Assembly (NCBI GenBank): GCA_030066135.1
Contig: JASJCD010000001.1
Span: 1-44,658, forward strand
Source: Desulfobacterales bacterium
Lineage (GTDB): Bacteria > Desulfobacterota > Desulfobacteria > Desulfobacterales > UBA5852
Direction: 5' to 3'
DNA: 44,658 nucleotides
Position 1 is the stretch's first letter; every line of letters starts with the position of its first letter. Shown here piece after piece: positions 18,047 to 26,067 of the stretch. A program made the position numbers and the translations under genes. The notes beneath the pieces are model-generated. The model was not told the DNA's origin and made no database searches. It saw nothing but the letters and a program-made list of their open reading frames with translations.

Positions 18047-20178
18047 ATAATACCACCCGCCCCGATGAAACCACGCCGCCGGATGTCGTCGGCGCGACGA
18101 CTGTCAAACCGGTCGCTTTCGAACCCCGCGGCGCAAAATCCTCTTCCGGTCAGGATCGACGCGGCCGGCTTTGGCTGGCTGCCCTGGGCCTGCCGGCCGT
18201 TGTATTGGCCGTCCTGGCCTGGTTTGTCTTTACCGCCCGCCAACTCGAGCTCGACATTGTGCCAGCGCCTGAAAAACTAACGATCCAGGGCGGTCTCCTG
18301 ACACCCCGCGTGGGCAAAGCCTACCTGCTGCGACCCGGAAACTATCGCCTGCATGCTGTTCGCGCCGGCTACCACGACCTTGAAACCGACTTCCAGATCG
18401 GTGCGGACAAGCATCAGACCCTCAAGTTCACCATGGAAAAGCTGCCGGGCGTGATTCACCTGACCACGCACCGGGAAGGCCAGCCAGCCGAAGCCGTGAA
18501 CGGCGCCGCTGTCGAAGTCGACGGCGATATTCTCGGCCAGAGCCCGCTGGTGGCGGTCGAGGTGCCCGCGGGCCGCCATACGCTCCGCCTGCAGGCGCCG
18601 CTCTACAAACCGCGGCAGGCGCATATCGATGTGGCGGGAGAGGGCCAGAAGCAGACGTTCGCCTTCGGGCTGGAGCCCAACTGGGCTGATGTCAGTTTCG
18701 AGACCAACCCGCCCGGCGCCTGGATTCAATTGGCTGGCCGCCGTCTGGGTCAGACCCCTCTGACGGCACCCCTGGAAGCCGGCCACCATCAGGTGCAAAT
18801 CCGCCGGGAAGGCTACAAACCGGCCTCCACGCGCATTCATGTGATCGCCGGCCAGGCCCTGGCGGTTCCGCCCCTAGCGCTTGAAAAGGTCGCAGGACGC
18901 CTGTTCGTCACCTCCCGCCCCACGGGGGCCAACGTCACGGTTGGCGACCGTTTCTATGGGCAGACTCCCATCGACCTCGCCCTGCCGGCGGATCAGGAAT
19001 ACGTGGTGCGCATTTCCGAACCAGGCTACAAAACGGCCGCGCACCGCGTGCGGGTGGCCAGCGGTGGCAAAGCCTCTGTGGCGGCCGATCTGGTGCCGCG
19101 CCGCGGGAGGATTCGCTTCAAGGTGTCCCCACCGGAAGCCCGATTGCTGGTAAATGGCCAGCCATACGGCCGGGTGCCGGCGTCGCTGGATCTCCTGGCC
19201 GTCCGCCATCAGATCCAGATCGTCAGGGAAGGCTACCGCGACTACCGCACCCAGATTACCCCCCGCCCAGGTTACACTCTGGAGCTCAATGTCAAACTCA
19301 AGCGCCCCTATGAAACCGACGTCCCCGGCATCATCCAGGCCCCCAACGGCTACCGTCTTAAGCTGATCCAACCGGCGGCGGCAACTTTCCGCATGGGGTC
19401 ATCGCGCCGCGAGCAGGGCCGCCGGGCCAATGAAACCCTGCGTGATGTCAGCCTGCGCCACCCGTTTTACATGGGCCTGAAAGAGGTCACCAACGGCCAG
19501 TTTCGAGAATTTCAGGCGGCCCACGACGCCGGCATCTTCAAAAACTATAGTTTGAACCGCAACGAACAGCCCGCGACCCGGATCACATGGCAGCAGGCCG
19601 CCGCCTTCTGCAACTGGTTAAGCCAGCGGGAGGGGCTGCCCCCGGCCTATGTTTCCCAAAGAGGAGGCGGGTTGAAACCGGCGATCCCCCTGAACCATGG
19701 CTACCGCCTGCCGACCGAGGCCGAATGGGCTTTCTGTGCCCGTGTGGATGCATCCGGAAGTGTGGTCAAATACCCCTGGGGGAACAAATTCCCGCCGAAG
19801 GACCGAACCGCGAACCTGGCCGATCAGTCCGCCCAGACGATCCTGCAGCTGTTTCTGCAAAACTACAAAGACGGGCATCCGGTGGCCGCCCCGCCGGGCA
19901 GTCTGAAGCCTAATCACCTGGGTCTGTTCGATATGGGGGGCAACGTCTCGGAATGGTGCCACGACTATTACATGATCTATCCCTATACCCAAGGCCGGGT
20001 GGTCACCGATCCGACCGGTCCGGCAACCGGACGCCACCACGTCATCCGGGGGGGAAGCTGGAAGCAGGCCTCAATCCAGACCCTGCGCGCCGCCCACCGC
20101 GATTATCAGGAGAAGAAGCGCCTGGATCTGGGATTCCGTATCGGCCGCTATGTCGCGCCAAACAAGGAGACAGACTGA
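18028..20178 (+). CDS. Membrane-anchored PEGA-repeat protein with SUMF1-like domain lacking catalytic Cys
   Basis: A 716-residue protein with a short cytoplasmic N-terminus, one membrane helix (about 51-71), several PEGA-type beta modules (GHHQVQIRREGYKPAS, EYVVRISEPGYKTAA, RHQIQIVREGYRDYR; about 75-430) and a C-terminal formylglycine-generating-enzyme-type domain (about 450-712). The fold is clear from TFRMGSSRREQ, YRLPTEAEWAFCAR, LFDMGGNVSEWCHDYY, VIRGGSW and DLGFRIGRY. After RGGSW, true sulfatase-modifying enzymes have the two copper/catalytic cysteines; here the stretch is KQASIQTLRAAHRD with none. It is therefore probably a structural or binding domain, like other non-enzymatic SUMF1-family proteins. 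PEGA repeats suggest peptidoglycan or surface association. It overlaps both neighbours, so it is tightly coupled to the kinase. Confidence 0.9.
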   Translation: MQRKDLNNTTRPDETTPPDVVGATTVKPVAFEPRGAKSSSGQDRRGRLWLAALGLPAVVLAVLAWFVFTARQLELDIVPAPEKLTIQGGLLTPRVGKAYLLRPGNYRLHAVRAGYHDLETDFQIGADKHQTLKFTMEKLPGVIHLTTHREGQPAEAVNGAAVEVDGDILGQSPLVAVEVPAGRHTLRLQAPLYKPRQAHIDVAGEGQKQTFAFGLEPNWADVSFETNPPGAWIQLAGRRLGQTPLTAPLEAGHHQVQIRREGYKPASTRIHVIAGQALAVPPLALEKVAGRLFVTSRPTGANVTVGDRFYGQTPIDLALPADQEYVVRISEPGYKTAAHRVRVASGGKASVAADLVPRRGRIRFKVSPPEARLLVNGQPYGRVPASLDLLAVRHQIQIVREGYRDYRTQITPRPGYTLELNVKLKRPYETDVPGIIQAPNGYRLKLIQPAAATFRMGSSRREQGRRANETLRDVSLRHPFYMGLKEVTNGQFREFQAAHDAGIFKNYSLNRNEQPATRITWQQAAAFCNWLSQREGLPPAYVSQRGGGLKPAIPLNHGYRLPTEAEWAFCARVDASGSVVKYPWGNKFPPKDRTANLADQSAQTILQLFLQNYKDGHPVAAPPGSLKPNHLGLFDMGGNVSEWCHDYYMIYPYTQGRVVTDPTGPATGRHHVIRGGSWKQASIQTLRAAHRDYQEKKRLDLGFRIGRYVAPNKETD

Positions 20179-20480
20179 TGCCGGCGGCCGCCAGAGGATG
20201 GGGGGTCGGCCTGTTGCTGGTGGTCTGGCTGCTGGCGGCTCATCCGGCCGGGGCTGAGAACGATGCCGCCGTCTCGCCTTCCCCGCCCCCCCGCCAGTCA
20301 GCGGAAAGTAACGAAGACCGTCCGGAAAACGCCGCGTCCGAATCATCTGCGGAGGCACAAGCCCGGCCGGCCGCCAAAGCGCCGGACCGGTCCCCGGCGA
20401 CGCCGCGCAACCGCAAGCCTTTCCAGCCCTCGGAGGAAATCCACGTGGACAAAGCGGTGGATTTCCCGGCGGACATATGA
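20178..20480 (+). CDS. Small exported Pro/Ala-rich protein, unknown function
   Basis: A 100-residue protein whose ATG overlaps the previous stop (TGATG), so it is translationally coupled. The N-terminus is a clear signal peptide (RGWGVGLLLVVWLLAAHPAGA). The mature part is low-complexity Ser/Pro/Ala/Glu and ends in a more ordered tail, EEIHVDKAVDFPADI, which may be a docking peptide. No family recognised. A MITE-like element begins six bases after its stop. Confidence 0.65.
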   Translation: MPAAARGWGVGLLLVVWLLAAHPAGAENDAAVSPSPPPRQSAESNEDRPENAASESSAEAQARPAAKAPDRSPATPRNRKPFQPSEEIHVDKAVDFPADI

Positions 20481-20485
20481 CACTA

Positions 20486-20753
20486 GAAACTATCTCAAAA
20501 TTAAGATTAGGGTTCCTGGACGGCGTGCGACGGCGATAAAGCGGAGCATACACGCAAGTATGTATGCAGGCTCGTAGGGCAGAGACCCTGCGATTCTGAT
20601 CAAAGCCGGCTCACGATGCACCGTTTTTTTGTAGATCAAGATGCTGAATCCCGCATCGCGGGGACTCACCGCCATGAATAAAAACCAGTGAGGAATCCAG
20701 CAAAGCGGAAAACGCTGCCCGGGGCACTTGGATTATTTTTGAGATAGGTTTTT
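20486..20753. mobile_element. MITE-like element with terminal inverted repeats
   Basis: The 329-base gap between the small exported protein and the ExbB-like gene is mostly one element of about 268 bp. Its left end GAAACTATCTCAAAATTAA and right end TTATTTTTGAGATAGGTTTTT are inverted copies with one or two differences. Inside are smaller palindromes (GCATAC...GTATGC, CCCGCATCGCGGG). No transposase fits. The minus-strand track ORF 20490-20675 (ending RRPGTLILILR) reads out through one end and may be a remnant. I see no clear target-site duplication, and the superfamily is not assigned. Confidence 0.55.
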
Positions 20754-20809
20754 ATCGGGGGCGTATCCGGCCCCCGGCAACCATCATCAACCCCTTTGCG
20801 GATACGCCG

Positions 20810-21613
20810 ATGAAACACAATCTGCCTGTTTCGTTTGAATTTATCTACCAGTTGTTTGCCCTGATCATCATTGTGATCGCGGTGCACGCCGTCTACGTGG
20901 CCGCCATTCGTCCGGCGGCCGATACCTTCCTGCAGCAGCAGGCCGAACGCGTGGCCAGCGGGCAGCCGGCGGAAACGGAGCAATCGATTTTTGTGATGAT
21001 CCGGGATTATGAGCAGGAGGCCTGCTTTATTCTGATGTTCTGGGCCCTGGCCATCATGGCCTATAAAAGCATCACCACCATCCGCCATCGGCGGCTGCTG
21101 AACGAGGATCTGATCCCCCTGGCCGAGGGGGTCCGCGTGCTGCCCGAAGACACCCTGGCCCTGTCCCGCCGTATCCAGGCCCTGCCTGCCGAACAGCGCC
21201 AATCGCTTCTGCCGCGGGCCCTGCTGGCCGCCCTGCAGCGTTTCAGCTCGACGCGCAACATCCAGGATGTGGCCAATGCCATGCATGCTTACTGCTCGAG
21301 CGAAGGCGAACGCCTGGACAGTGAACTGGCCATGATCCGCTATATCGCCTGGGCCATTCCTTCGGTCGGATTTATCGGCACCGTGCGGGGCATTGGTCAA
21401 GCCCTGGGCCACGCCCACAAGGCCCTTGAGGGCGATATCATGGAGGTTACCCGCAGCCTGGGCGTAGCGTTCAACTCCACGCTGATCGCGCTGCTCATCA
21501 GCATCGTGCTCATGTTTCTGCTCCATCAGCTGCAACTGCTGCAGGAACGCTATATTCTGGATTCGGAAGCTTACTGTGAAGACAAACTGACCCGTCGGCT
21601 GCACACCCGTTAG
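20810..21613 (+). CDS. MotA/TolQ/ExbB family proton-channel protein
   Basis: A 267-residue inner-membrane protein. Helix 1 is near residues 12-32 (IYQLFALIIIVIAVHAVYVAA), helix 2 near 70-87, then a cytoplasmic helical domain, and helices 3 and 4 at IAWAIPSVGFIGTVRGIGQAL and LGVAFNSTLIALLISIVLMFL. The last two match the ExbB/TolQ pore helices, including the polar threonines (IGT and NST) that line the ion path. Members form pentamers around a dimer of a single-helix ExbD/TolR/MotB partner. No such classical partner is encoded here; the two VWA proteins downstream have a suitable N-terminal helix. The gene lies just after the MITE-like element. Confidence 0.9.
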   Translation: MKHNLPVSFEFIYQLFALIIIVIAVHAVYVAAIRPAADTFLQQQAERVASGQPAETEQSIFVMIRDYEQEACFILMFWALAIMAYKSITTIRHRRLLNEDLIPLAEGVRVLPEDTLALSRRIQALPAEQRQSLLPRALLAALQRFSSTRNIQDVANAMHAYCSSEGERLDSELAMIRYIAWAIPSVGFIGTVRGIGQALGHAHKALEGDIMEVTRSLGVAFNSTLIALLISIVLMFLLHQLQLLQERYILDSEAYCEDKLTRRLHTR

Positions 21614-21624
21614 AGGATACGCAG

Positions 21625-23043
21625 GTGAACATCATCGGACTGGAAATACACGACACCGGCATCCTGTGTGCCGGCCCCGAAGGCCGGCTGCACCCCACGG
21701 ACGCGGAGGCCCTGGAGAGTCCGGGATTCGCCCTCGTGCACGGCCAGAATCTACAGCTCGGCATGTCCGCGCTGCACCAGGCCCGGCGGCGTCCCCGGCA
21801 GGTCATTTGCCGTTTCTGGGAAGAGCTCAACACCCAGCCGCTACTGAGCCCGGAGTTCGAGGGCTACAATCATGCCGAGCTGGCATACCGGCACCTGGAA
21901 CAGGTATGGCGCCAGGTTAGCGCCGATGCCGCGGAGGTGGTGCTCACCGTTCCCGACCACTACGAGGACCGTGAACTGGGCCTGCTGCTGGGCATTGCCT
22001 CCGTCCTGGGCCTGCCGATCCGCGGACTGATCTCCCAGGCGCTGGCCTGTACCCCTCCCGAAACCGATCAGGGCACCGACTTCCACGTTGATCTTCATCT
22101 CCACCGTCTGGTGCTTACGGCCGTCGATGGCCGCCCCCGCCCGGAAGTGGTCCGGCATGAAACCATCATCGATCAGGGCCGGGAGGCCGTCCACCGCGAG
22201 TGGGTCAAAATGCTGGCCGATGCCTTCGTGCACCAGACCCGGTTTGATCCGCTCTATGCGGCCGATGCCGAACAGGATCTGCACGACCGCCTGCCGCAAA
22301 TCGCCGATGCGCGGCAGCAGGACCCGATCCATGTCGAAATGCAGGCCGACGGTCGGACCCATCGCATCCAGCTCGATCAGCAGGCCTTTATGGCCCCTTT
22401 GGCCCCCTGGATTGAAAATCTCGGGCACACCATCGGCGACTGGCAGAGAGCGCTTTCCGTGTCGCCGGATGATTCCCGTCTCGTGCTGACCCATCGGGTG
22501 GCCGCGCTGCCGGGGTTCGTGGACACCCTGGAGAATGTTACCGGTTTGAAAGCCCGTCGGCTGTCTGCGGGTGCGGCCGCCGCCAACGCCCTGGCCTACG
22601 CCCAACTATTCTCCAAAGGCAGTACAGCACACGGGGTACCCTACCTGAAGCGCGTTCCCAGGGCGCCGGCGGACACGGCCGCGGTGCGCGCCGCGGCCCC
22701 GGCGGAAGACGAACCTGACCTGCCCACCCACCTGCTCTACCGCGGCCGGGCCTACCCCATCGTGGACGAGCCCCTGGTGGTGGGTCGTGAGCTGCCGGCC
22801 GGTACACGCGGTATTCTTATCCAAGGCCGGCTGGCAGGTGTTTCACGGCATCATTTTTCGGTAATCCGCGAGGATCAGCAGGTCCTGCTGATCGACTCCA
22901 GCAGCTATGGCACCCTCGTGGATGAAGTGCCGGTGATGGACCGCCGCGCCCTGATGGTGGGTCAAATCATACGCATCGGAAAACCGGGGGAAACCCTGCA
23001 GGCCATTGCCTGCCTGTCGCACCATGAAACGACGATCCCTTAA
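21625..23043 (+). CDS. Actin/Hsp70-like ATPase-fold protein with C-terminal FHA domain
   Basis: A 472-residue cytoplasmic protein; GTG 21625 has GAGG upstream and sits 11 bases after the ExbB-like stop. The N-terminal 340 residues resemble a diverged Hsp70/actin fold: IIGLEIHDTGILCAG at the phosphate-1 position, VVLTVPDHYEDRELGLLLGIASVLGLPIRGLISQALA (as in VPAYFND...NEPTAAALA of DnaK) and FHVDLHLHRLVLTAV at the phosphate-2 position. The usual GGG/GTT glycines are not conserved, so ATP hydrolysis is doubtful. The C-terminal 95 residues are an FHA domain: VVGRELPAGTRGI, then SRHHFSV and LIDSSSYGTLVDEVPV. These are the residues that bind phosphothreonine. It probably reads phosphorylation by the operon's kinase. 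Confidence 0.85.
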   Translation: MNIIGLEIHDTGILCAGPEGRLHPTDAEALESPGFALVHGQNLQLGMSALHQARRRPRQVICRFWEELNTQPLLSPEFEGYNHAELAYRHLEQVWRQVSADAAEVVLTVPDHYEDRELGLLLGIASVLGLPIRGLISQALACTPPETDQGTDFHVDLHLHRLVLTAVDGRPRPEVVRHETIIDQGREAVHREWVKMLADAFVHQTRFDPLYAADAEQDLHDRLPQIADARQQDPIHVEMQADGRTHRIQLDQQAFMAPLAPWIENLGHTIGDWQRALSVSPDDSRLVLTHRVAALPGFVDTLENVTGLKARRLSAGAAAANALAYAQLFSKGSTAHGVPYLKRVPRAPADTAAVRAAAPAEDEPDLPTHLLYRGRAYPIVDEPLVVGRELPAGTRGILIQGRLAGVSRHHFSVIREDQQVLLIDSSSYGTLVDEVPVMDRRALMVGQIIRIGKPGETLQAIACLSHHETTIP

Positions 23044-24115
23044 TGTATTCAGCCTGTCTTTCATCGACTGCATCTGTTGCGGTCTGGGGGCTGTTATCCT
23101 GCTCTTCGTCATCGTCAATGCCAAAAGCGCCGTACAGCGCGAAAAAGTGACCCGGGATGTCCACAGCGAGGCCACGCGCATTGAACGCGAAGTCCTGGAG
23201 GGCCGCAAGCGGCTGGTGGAGTTGAGGAACGCACTCGAGAAAACCGAGGCGGATATTGCGCGCACGCAAGGGGCCAGCCGCCGTATTCTCAAGCGCCTGG
23301 AAGAACGCCGCACCGAGATCGCGCACTACGACAAGGAGAACCTGGCGGAGAAAGCCCACCTCAACAAACTCAAAGCCGACGTCCGCTCCCTGGAGGAAGA
23401 AGTCAAACGACTCAAGGCCGGCAGTCAGGCCGAAGACGACCGGGGCGACACCATTCGCACTTTTGCCGGCGAGGGCGACCGTCAGTACCTGACCGATCTC
23501 AAGGTGGGCGGCCGCCGTATCTTCATCCTCGTCGACACCTCGGCCAGCATGCTCGACGACACCATCGTCGGCATCATCCGCCGGCGCAACATGCCCGCGG
23601 CGGAAAAAATCAGATCGCCCAAGTGGCGCCAGGCCGCTGCCACAGTAGACTGGATTACGGCCCAGTTGCCGGCCGAGAGCAAGTACCAGATCTACACCTT
23701 CAATGAGAGTGCCCAGCCGCTTGTGCCCGGTACCCGCAACCAGTGGCTGCCGGCCGCCGAGAGCAAGCGCCTGGACGAAGCGGTGAAACGACTCTATGAG
23801 ACCGCCCCGGAGAAGAGCACCAGTCTGGCCAACGCCTTCGACGCCCTCAATCGCCTGACGCCGCCGCCGGACAATATCTTTCTGCTGACCGACGGGCTCC
23901 CCACCATGGGGGCCGGCAAACCCTGGCGCCGCAAGGTCTCCAGCAAAAAGCGCCTGAGCCTGTTCAACGATGCCGTCGAAAAGCTGCCGGCCAAGGTGCC
24001 GGTCAACGTCATCCAGTTCCCCCTGCGGGGGGACCCCATGGCCGCCAGCGCTTTCTGGCGGCTGGCCACCCGCACCCGGGGCAGCTATTTCTGCCCGGCG
24101 GCGGACTGGCCCTGA
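23024..24115 (+). CDS. Membrane-anchored VWA-domain protein 1 with ExbD-like N-terminal helix
   Basis: ATG 23024 overlaps the FHA gene by 20 bases and gives 363 residues. A single membrane helix comes first (FSLSFIDCICCGLGAVILLFVIV, about 9-31). It is unusual in holding an acidic residue near its cytoplasmic end, followed by CxCC. A long charged coiled coil follows (about 40-140; EREVLEGRKRLVELRNALEKTEADI), then a VWA domain (about 165-363) with the metal-site motif DTSASM and a later TDGLPTMG. The layout of short N-terminus, one acid-bearing helix and a periplasmic domain matches ExbD/TolR/MotB topology, with VWA in place of the usual periplasmic domain. It is paralogous to the next gene. 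The last residues (SYFCPAADWP) end cleanly. Confidence 0.88.
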   Translation: MKRRSLNVFSLSFIDCICCGLGAVILLFVIVNAKSAVQREKVTRDVHSEATRIEREVLEGRKRLVELRNALEKTEADIARTQGASRRILKRLEERRTEIAHYDKENLAEKAHLNKLKADVRSLEEEVKRLKAGSQAEDDRGDTIRTFAGEGDRQYLTDLKVGGRRIFILVDTSASMLDDTIVGIIRRRNMPAAEKIRSPKWRQAAATVDWITAQLPAESKYQIYTFNESAQPLVPGTRNQWLPAAESKRLDEAVKRLYETAPEKSTSLANAFDALNRLTPPPDNIFLLTDGLPTMGAGKPWRRKVSSKKRLSLFNDAVEKLPAKVPVNVIQFPLRGDPMAASAFWRLATRTRGSYFCPAADWP

Positions 24116-24130
24116 AGGGGGCGAAAGCCC

Positions 24131-25159
24131 ATGGCCCGCGAACGACGCCAAATCGAAATTTTCAGCCTGTCCTTTCTGGACTGCATCTGCTGCGCCTTCG
24201 GGGCTATCATTCTTTTGTTTGTCCTGTCCAAATTTTCCGAACCGACGGTCATCGAAAAGGTGCGCACGGACCTGCGGGCCGACATCATCCGGATGGAAGA
24301 AGAACGCCATGAAATCAGAGGGCAGACCGTGCTCCTCGACCGGGAGCTCACCGCCAAACGTGTGGTGCAGTCCCAATCGCGTCAGAAACTGGCCCGCCTT
24401 CAGGGTGACCTCACCGCCATCGAGGGTGAATTCGCCGCTTCACGTGACGATGCCGAGGTCCAGAACATCATCGAGGGTCGCATGGCCCGCGCCCTGCAGG
24501 AGCTCACGGAAGAAATGAAAAAACTCTCCCTGGCGCCGCGCAAAAGGATCGACCGCCGTGTGGGCGGCATCCCCGTGGACAGCGAATACATCATCTTCAT
24601 CATCGACACCTCGGGCAGCATGCAGCGCGCCGCCTGGGTGACGGTCCAGAACAAAATCCGCGAGACCCTCGACATCTACCCCAAGGTCAAGGGGATTCAG
24701 GTCATGAACGATATGGGCGAATACATGTTTCCCCATTACCGGGGAAGATGGATCCCCGACACGTCGCGGTTCCGCAACCGGATCGTCGATACCCTGCGGA
24801 CCTGGTTTCCCTTCAGCAACAGCAGCCCCGTGGAAGGCATCACCGAAGCCATACGAACCTATTACGATCCCGACCTTCGCATCAGCCTCTATGTTTTCGG
24901 GGATGAGTACAGCGGCAAAAACATGCAGGGGGCCATCGAGGCGGTGGACCGGATCAACCGCGCGGACAAACAAGGCCGTCGTCGGGTGCGTATCCACGCG
25001 GTGGGGTTCCCCACCGTACTGGACGATCCGCGGGGCATCACCGGCGTGCGCTTCGCCACCCTGATGCGCGCCCTGTGCGAACGCAACGGCGGCGCCTACG
25101 TGGGCCTGAATCAATCCCACGGGTTGGGCACCGGGCGCGGCATCCGCATTCGTTTCTGA
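24131..25159 (+). CDS. Membrane-anchored VWA-domain protein 2 with ExbD-like N-terminal helix
   Basis: A 342-residue paralogue of the preceding protein, starting 15 bases after it. The N-terminal helix is almost the same (FSLSFLDCICCAFGAIILLFVL), again with the Asp and CxCC. A charged helical stretch follows (about 40-130), then a VWA domain with intact MIDAS motif (IIDTSGSM, about 156-163) and later LRISLYVFGDEYSG. The MIDAS is closer to consensus than in protein 1, where the corresponding motif is DTSASM. Two non-identical single-helix proteins could form the heterodimer at the centre of an ExbB-type pentamer. It is the last gene of the operon and is followed by a long inverted repeat. Confidence 0.88.
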   Translation: MARERRQIEIFSLSFLDCICCAFGAIILLFVLSKFSEPTVIEKVRTDLRADIIRMEEERHEIRGQTVLLDRELTAKRVVQSQSRQKLARLQGDLTAIEGEFAASRDDAEVQNIIEGRMARALQELTEEMKKLSLAPRKRIDRRVGGIPVDSEYIIFIIDTSGSMQRAAWVTVQNKIRETLDIYPKVKGIQVMNDMGEYMFPHYRGRWIPDTSRFRNRIVDTLRTWFPFSNSSPVEGITEAIRTYYDPDLRISLYVFGDEYSGKNMQGAIEAVDRINRADKQGRRRVRIHAVGFPTVLDDPRGITGVRFATLMRALCERNGGAYVGLNQSHGLGTGRGIRIRF

Positions 25160-25257
25160 GGTTCGGGGGTTCTGGGTTCTGAGGTTCTAGGTTTTGAGAT
25201 ATCTCGATGCTATCCGGTCAACCCTGAACTGAGAACCCAGAACCCTGAACCCTGATT
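25160..25257. repeat. Long imperfect inverted repeat made of GGTTCTGGGTTC units
   Basis: The space between two convergent stops is filled by arms rich in GGGTTCTGGGTTCT (25161-25197) and AGAACCCAGAACCCTGAACCC (25219-25256). They are reverse complements along about 35 bases and surround a short loop with the palindrome GAGATATCTC (25196-25205). RNA from either strand would form a large hairpin, so it may act as a bidirectional terminator. A related single arm occurs at 31570-31613. Confidence 0.7.
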
Positions 25258-25914
25258 TCACCCGATCAGACCGGTGGTATACGCGATCTGAAACTGTCCC
25301 AGGTAGTAGAGCGGCAGCCCGATAAGACGGTTGTAGAAGGTTTGATGCACAAACCGCTGACGGGCCACGAACAGGTCGGAAATGTAAAATGCCAGGGCCC
25401 CGTTGAGCACCAGCAGGCGGCCCGTAAAGGATAAGCCGGATACGCCGAACAGGGCCCCGGCCGCGATCACCATCAGGGTGATGACCACCACATACCCCAT
25501 GACGGCGTGCCGCATGCCGTCCAGAAACGGCAGCAGACGCGCGTAGACAAAGGTACTCGCCGGAATGGTCAGGACGGCCGTGATCCACATGGCCTTTCCG
25601 GGTGGAGCCAGCATCATGAAGGCCGCGATATACCCGACATGCCCCAGGAGAAAAGCGACCAACCCGACACGAAAAGCCACCTGACCCGGGACCGCCAAGC
25701 AGACATCCCCCACCAGGCACAGCGTGAGCCCGATCGTCACAGCGCCCGCATAGGCCGGGTGTTTGGCCGTCTGGATTGCGGCCAGAAGGATAAAAAGGGA
25801 GGAAAGTAGAAACTTGAAGACAATCTTGTACCCCGTCCGGCCGTTTTTTTCGCTTGTGAGCAGCGCGGCCAGAAGCAGGGGGGCCATGAGAAAAATGATG
25901 GTGTTCGGCGTCAT
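25258..25914 (-). CDS. YhhN family membrane protein (lysoplasmalogenase/TMEM86-like)
   Basis: A 218-residue protein with about seven to eight hydrophobic helices. The family pattern of short helices with conserved acids is visible: LTLCLVGDVCLAVPG..FRVGLVAFLLGHVGYIAAFMML and LNGALAFYISDLFVARQRFV near the end, then RLIGLPLYYLGQFQIA. Family members related to TMEM86 hydrolyse the vinyl-ether bond of lysoplasmalogens. Whether this one does is not shown, though ether lipids occur in some anaerobic sulfate reducers. It stands alone, convergent with the VWA operon. Confidence 0.88.
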   Translation of the reverse strand: MTPNTIIFLMAPLLLAALLTSEKNGRTGYKIVFKFLLSSLFILLAAIQTAKHPAYAGAVTIGLTLCLVGDVCLAVPGQVAFRVGLVAFLLGHVGYIAAFMMLAPPGKAMWITAVLTIPASTFVYARLLPFLDGMRHAVMGYVVVITLMVIAAGALFGVSGLSFTGRLLVLNGALAFYISDLFVARQRFVHQTFYNRLIGLPLYYLGQFQIAYTTGLIG

Positions 25915-26067
25915 GCCGTCTCCTGCGGAAACCCCGGGCAGTGCTGCGAATTAAGGGCGATGATCCCGAGCAACGCCCAAAGCTGTCGCAGTGCCGGCGG
26001 CGAAACGGGCAGGGGGTCTCTTGATCGCTGCAGTTGCCAGCGGATGGGTGCTCGTCCGCCCGGTGGT

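Noticed and set aside
18028-20178. Active formylglycine-generating enzyme
   Set aside because: The domain lacks the catalytic cysteines after RGGSW and no sulfatase gene is nearby.
22967-24376. 469-residue minus-strand ORF
   Set aside because: Antisense to the VWA genes; composition typical of a shadow frame.
13143-25159. Type VI secretion or Zorya-type defence locus
   Set aside because: Kinase/FHA and a MotA-like gene recall these, but no sheath, VgrG, ClpV, OmpA-type ZorB or helicase gene is present.
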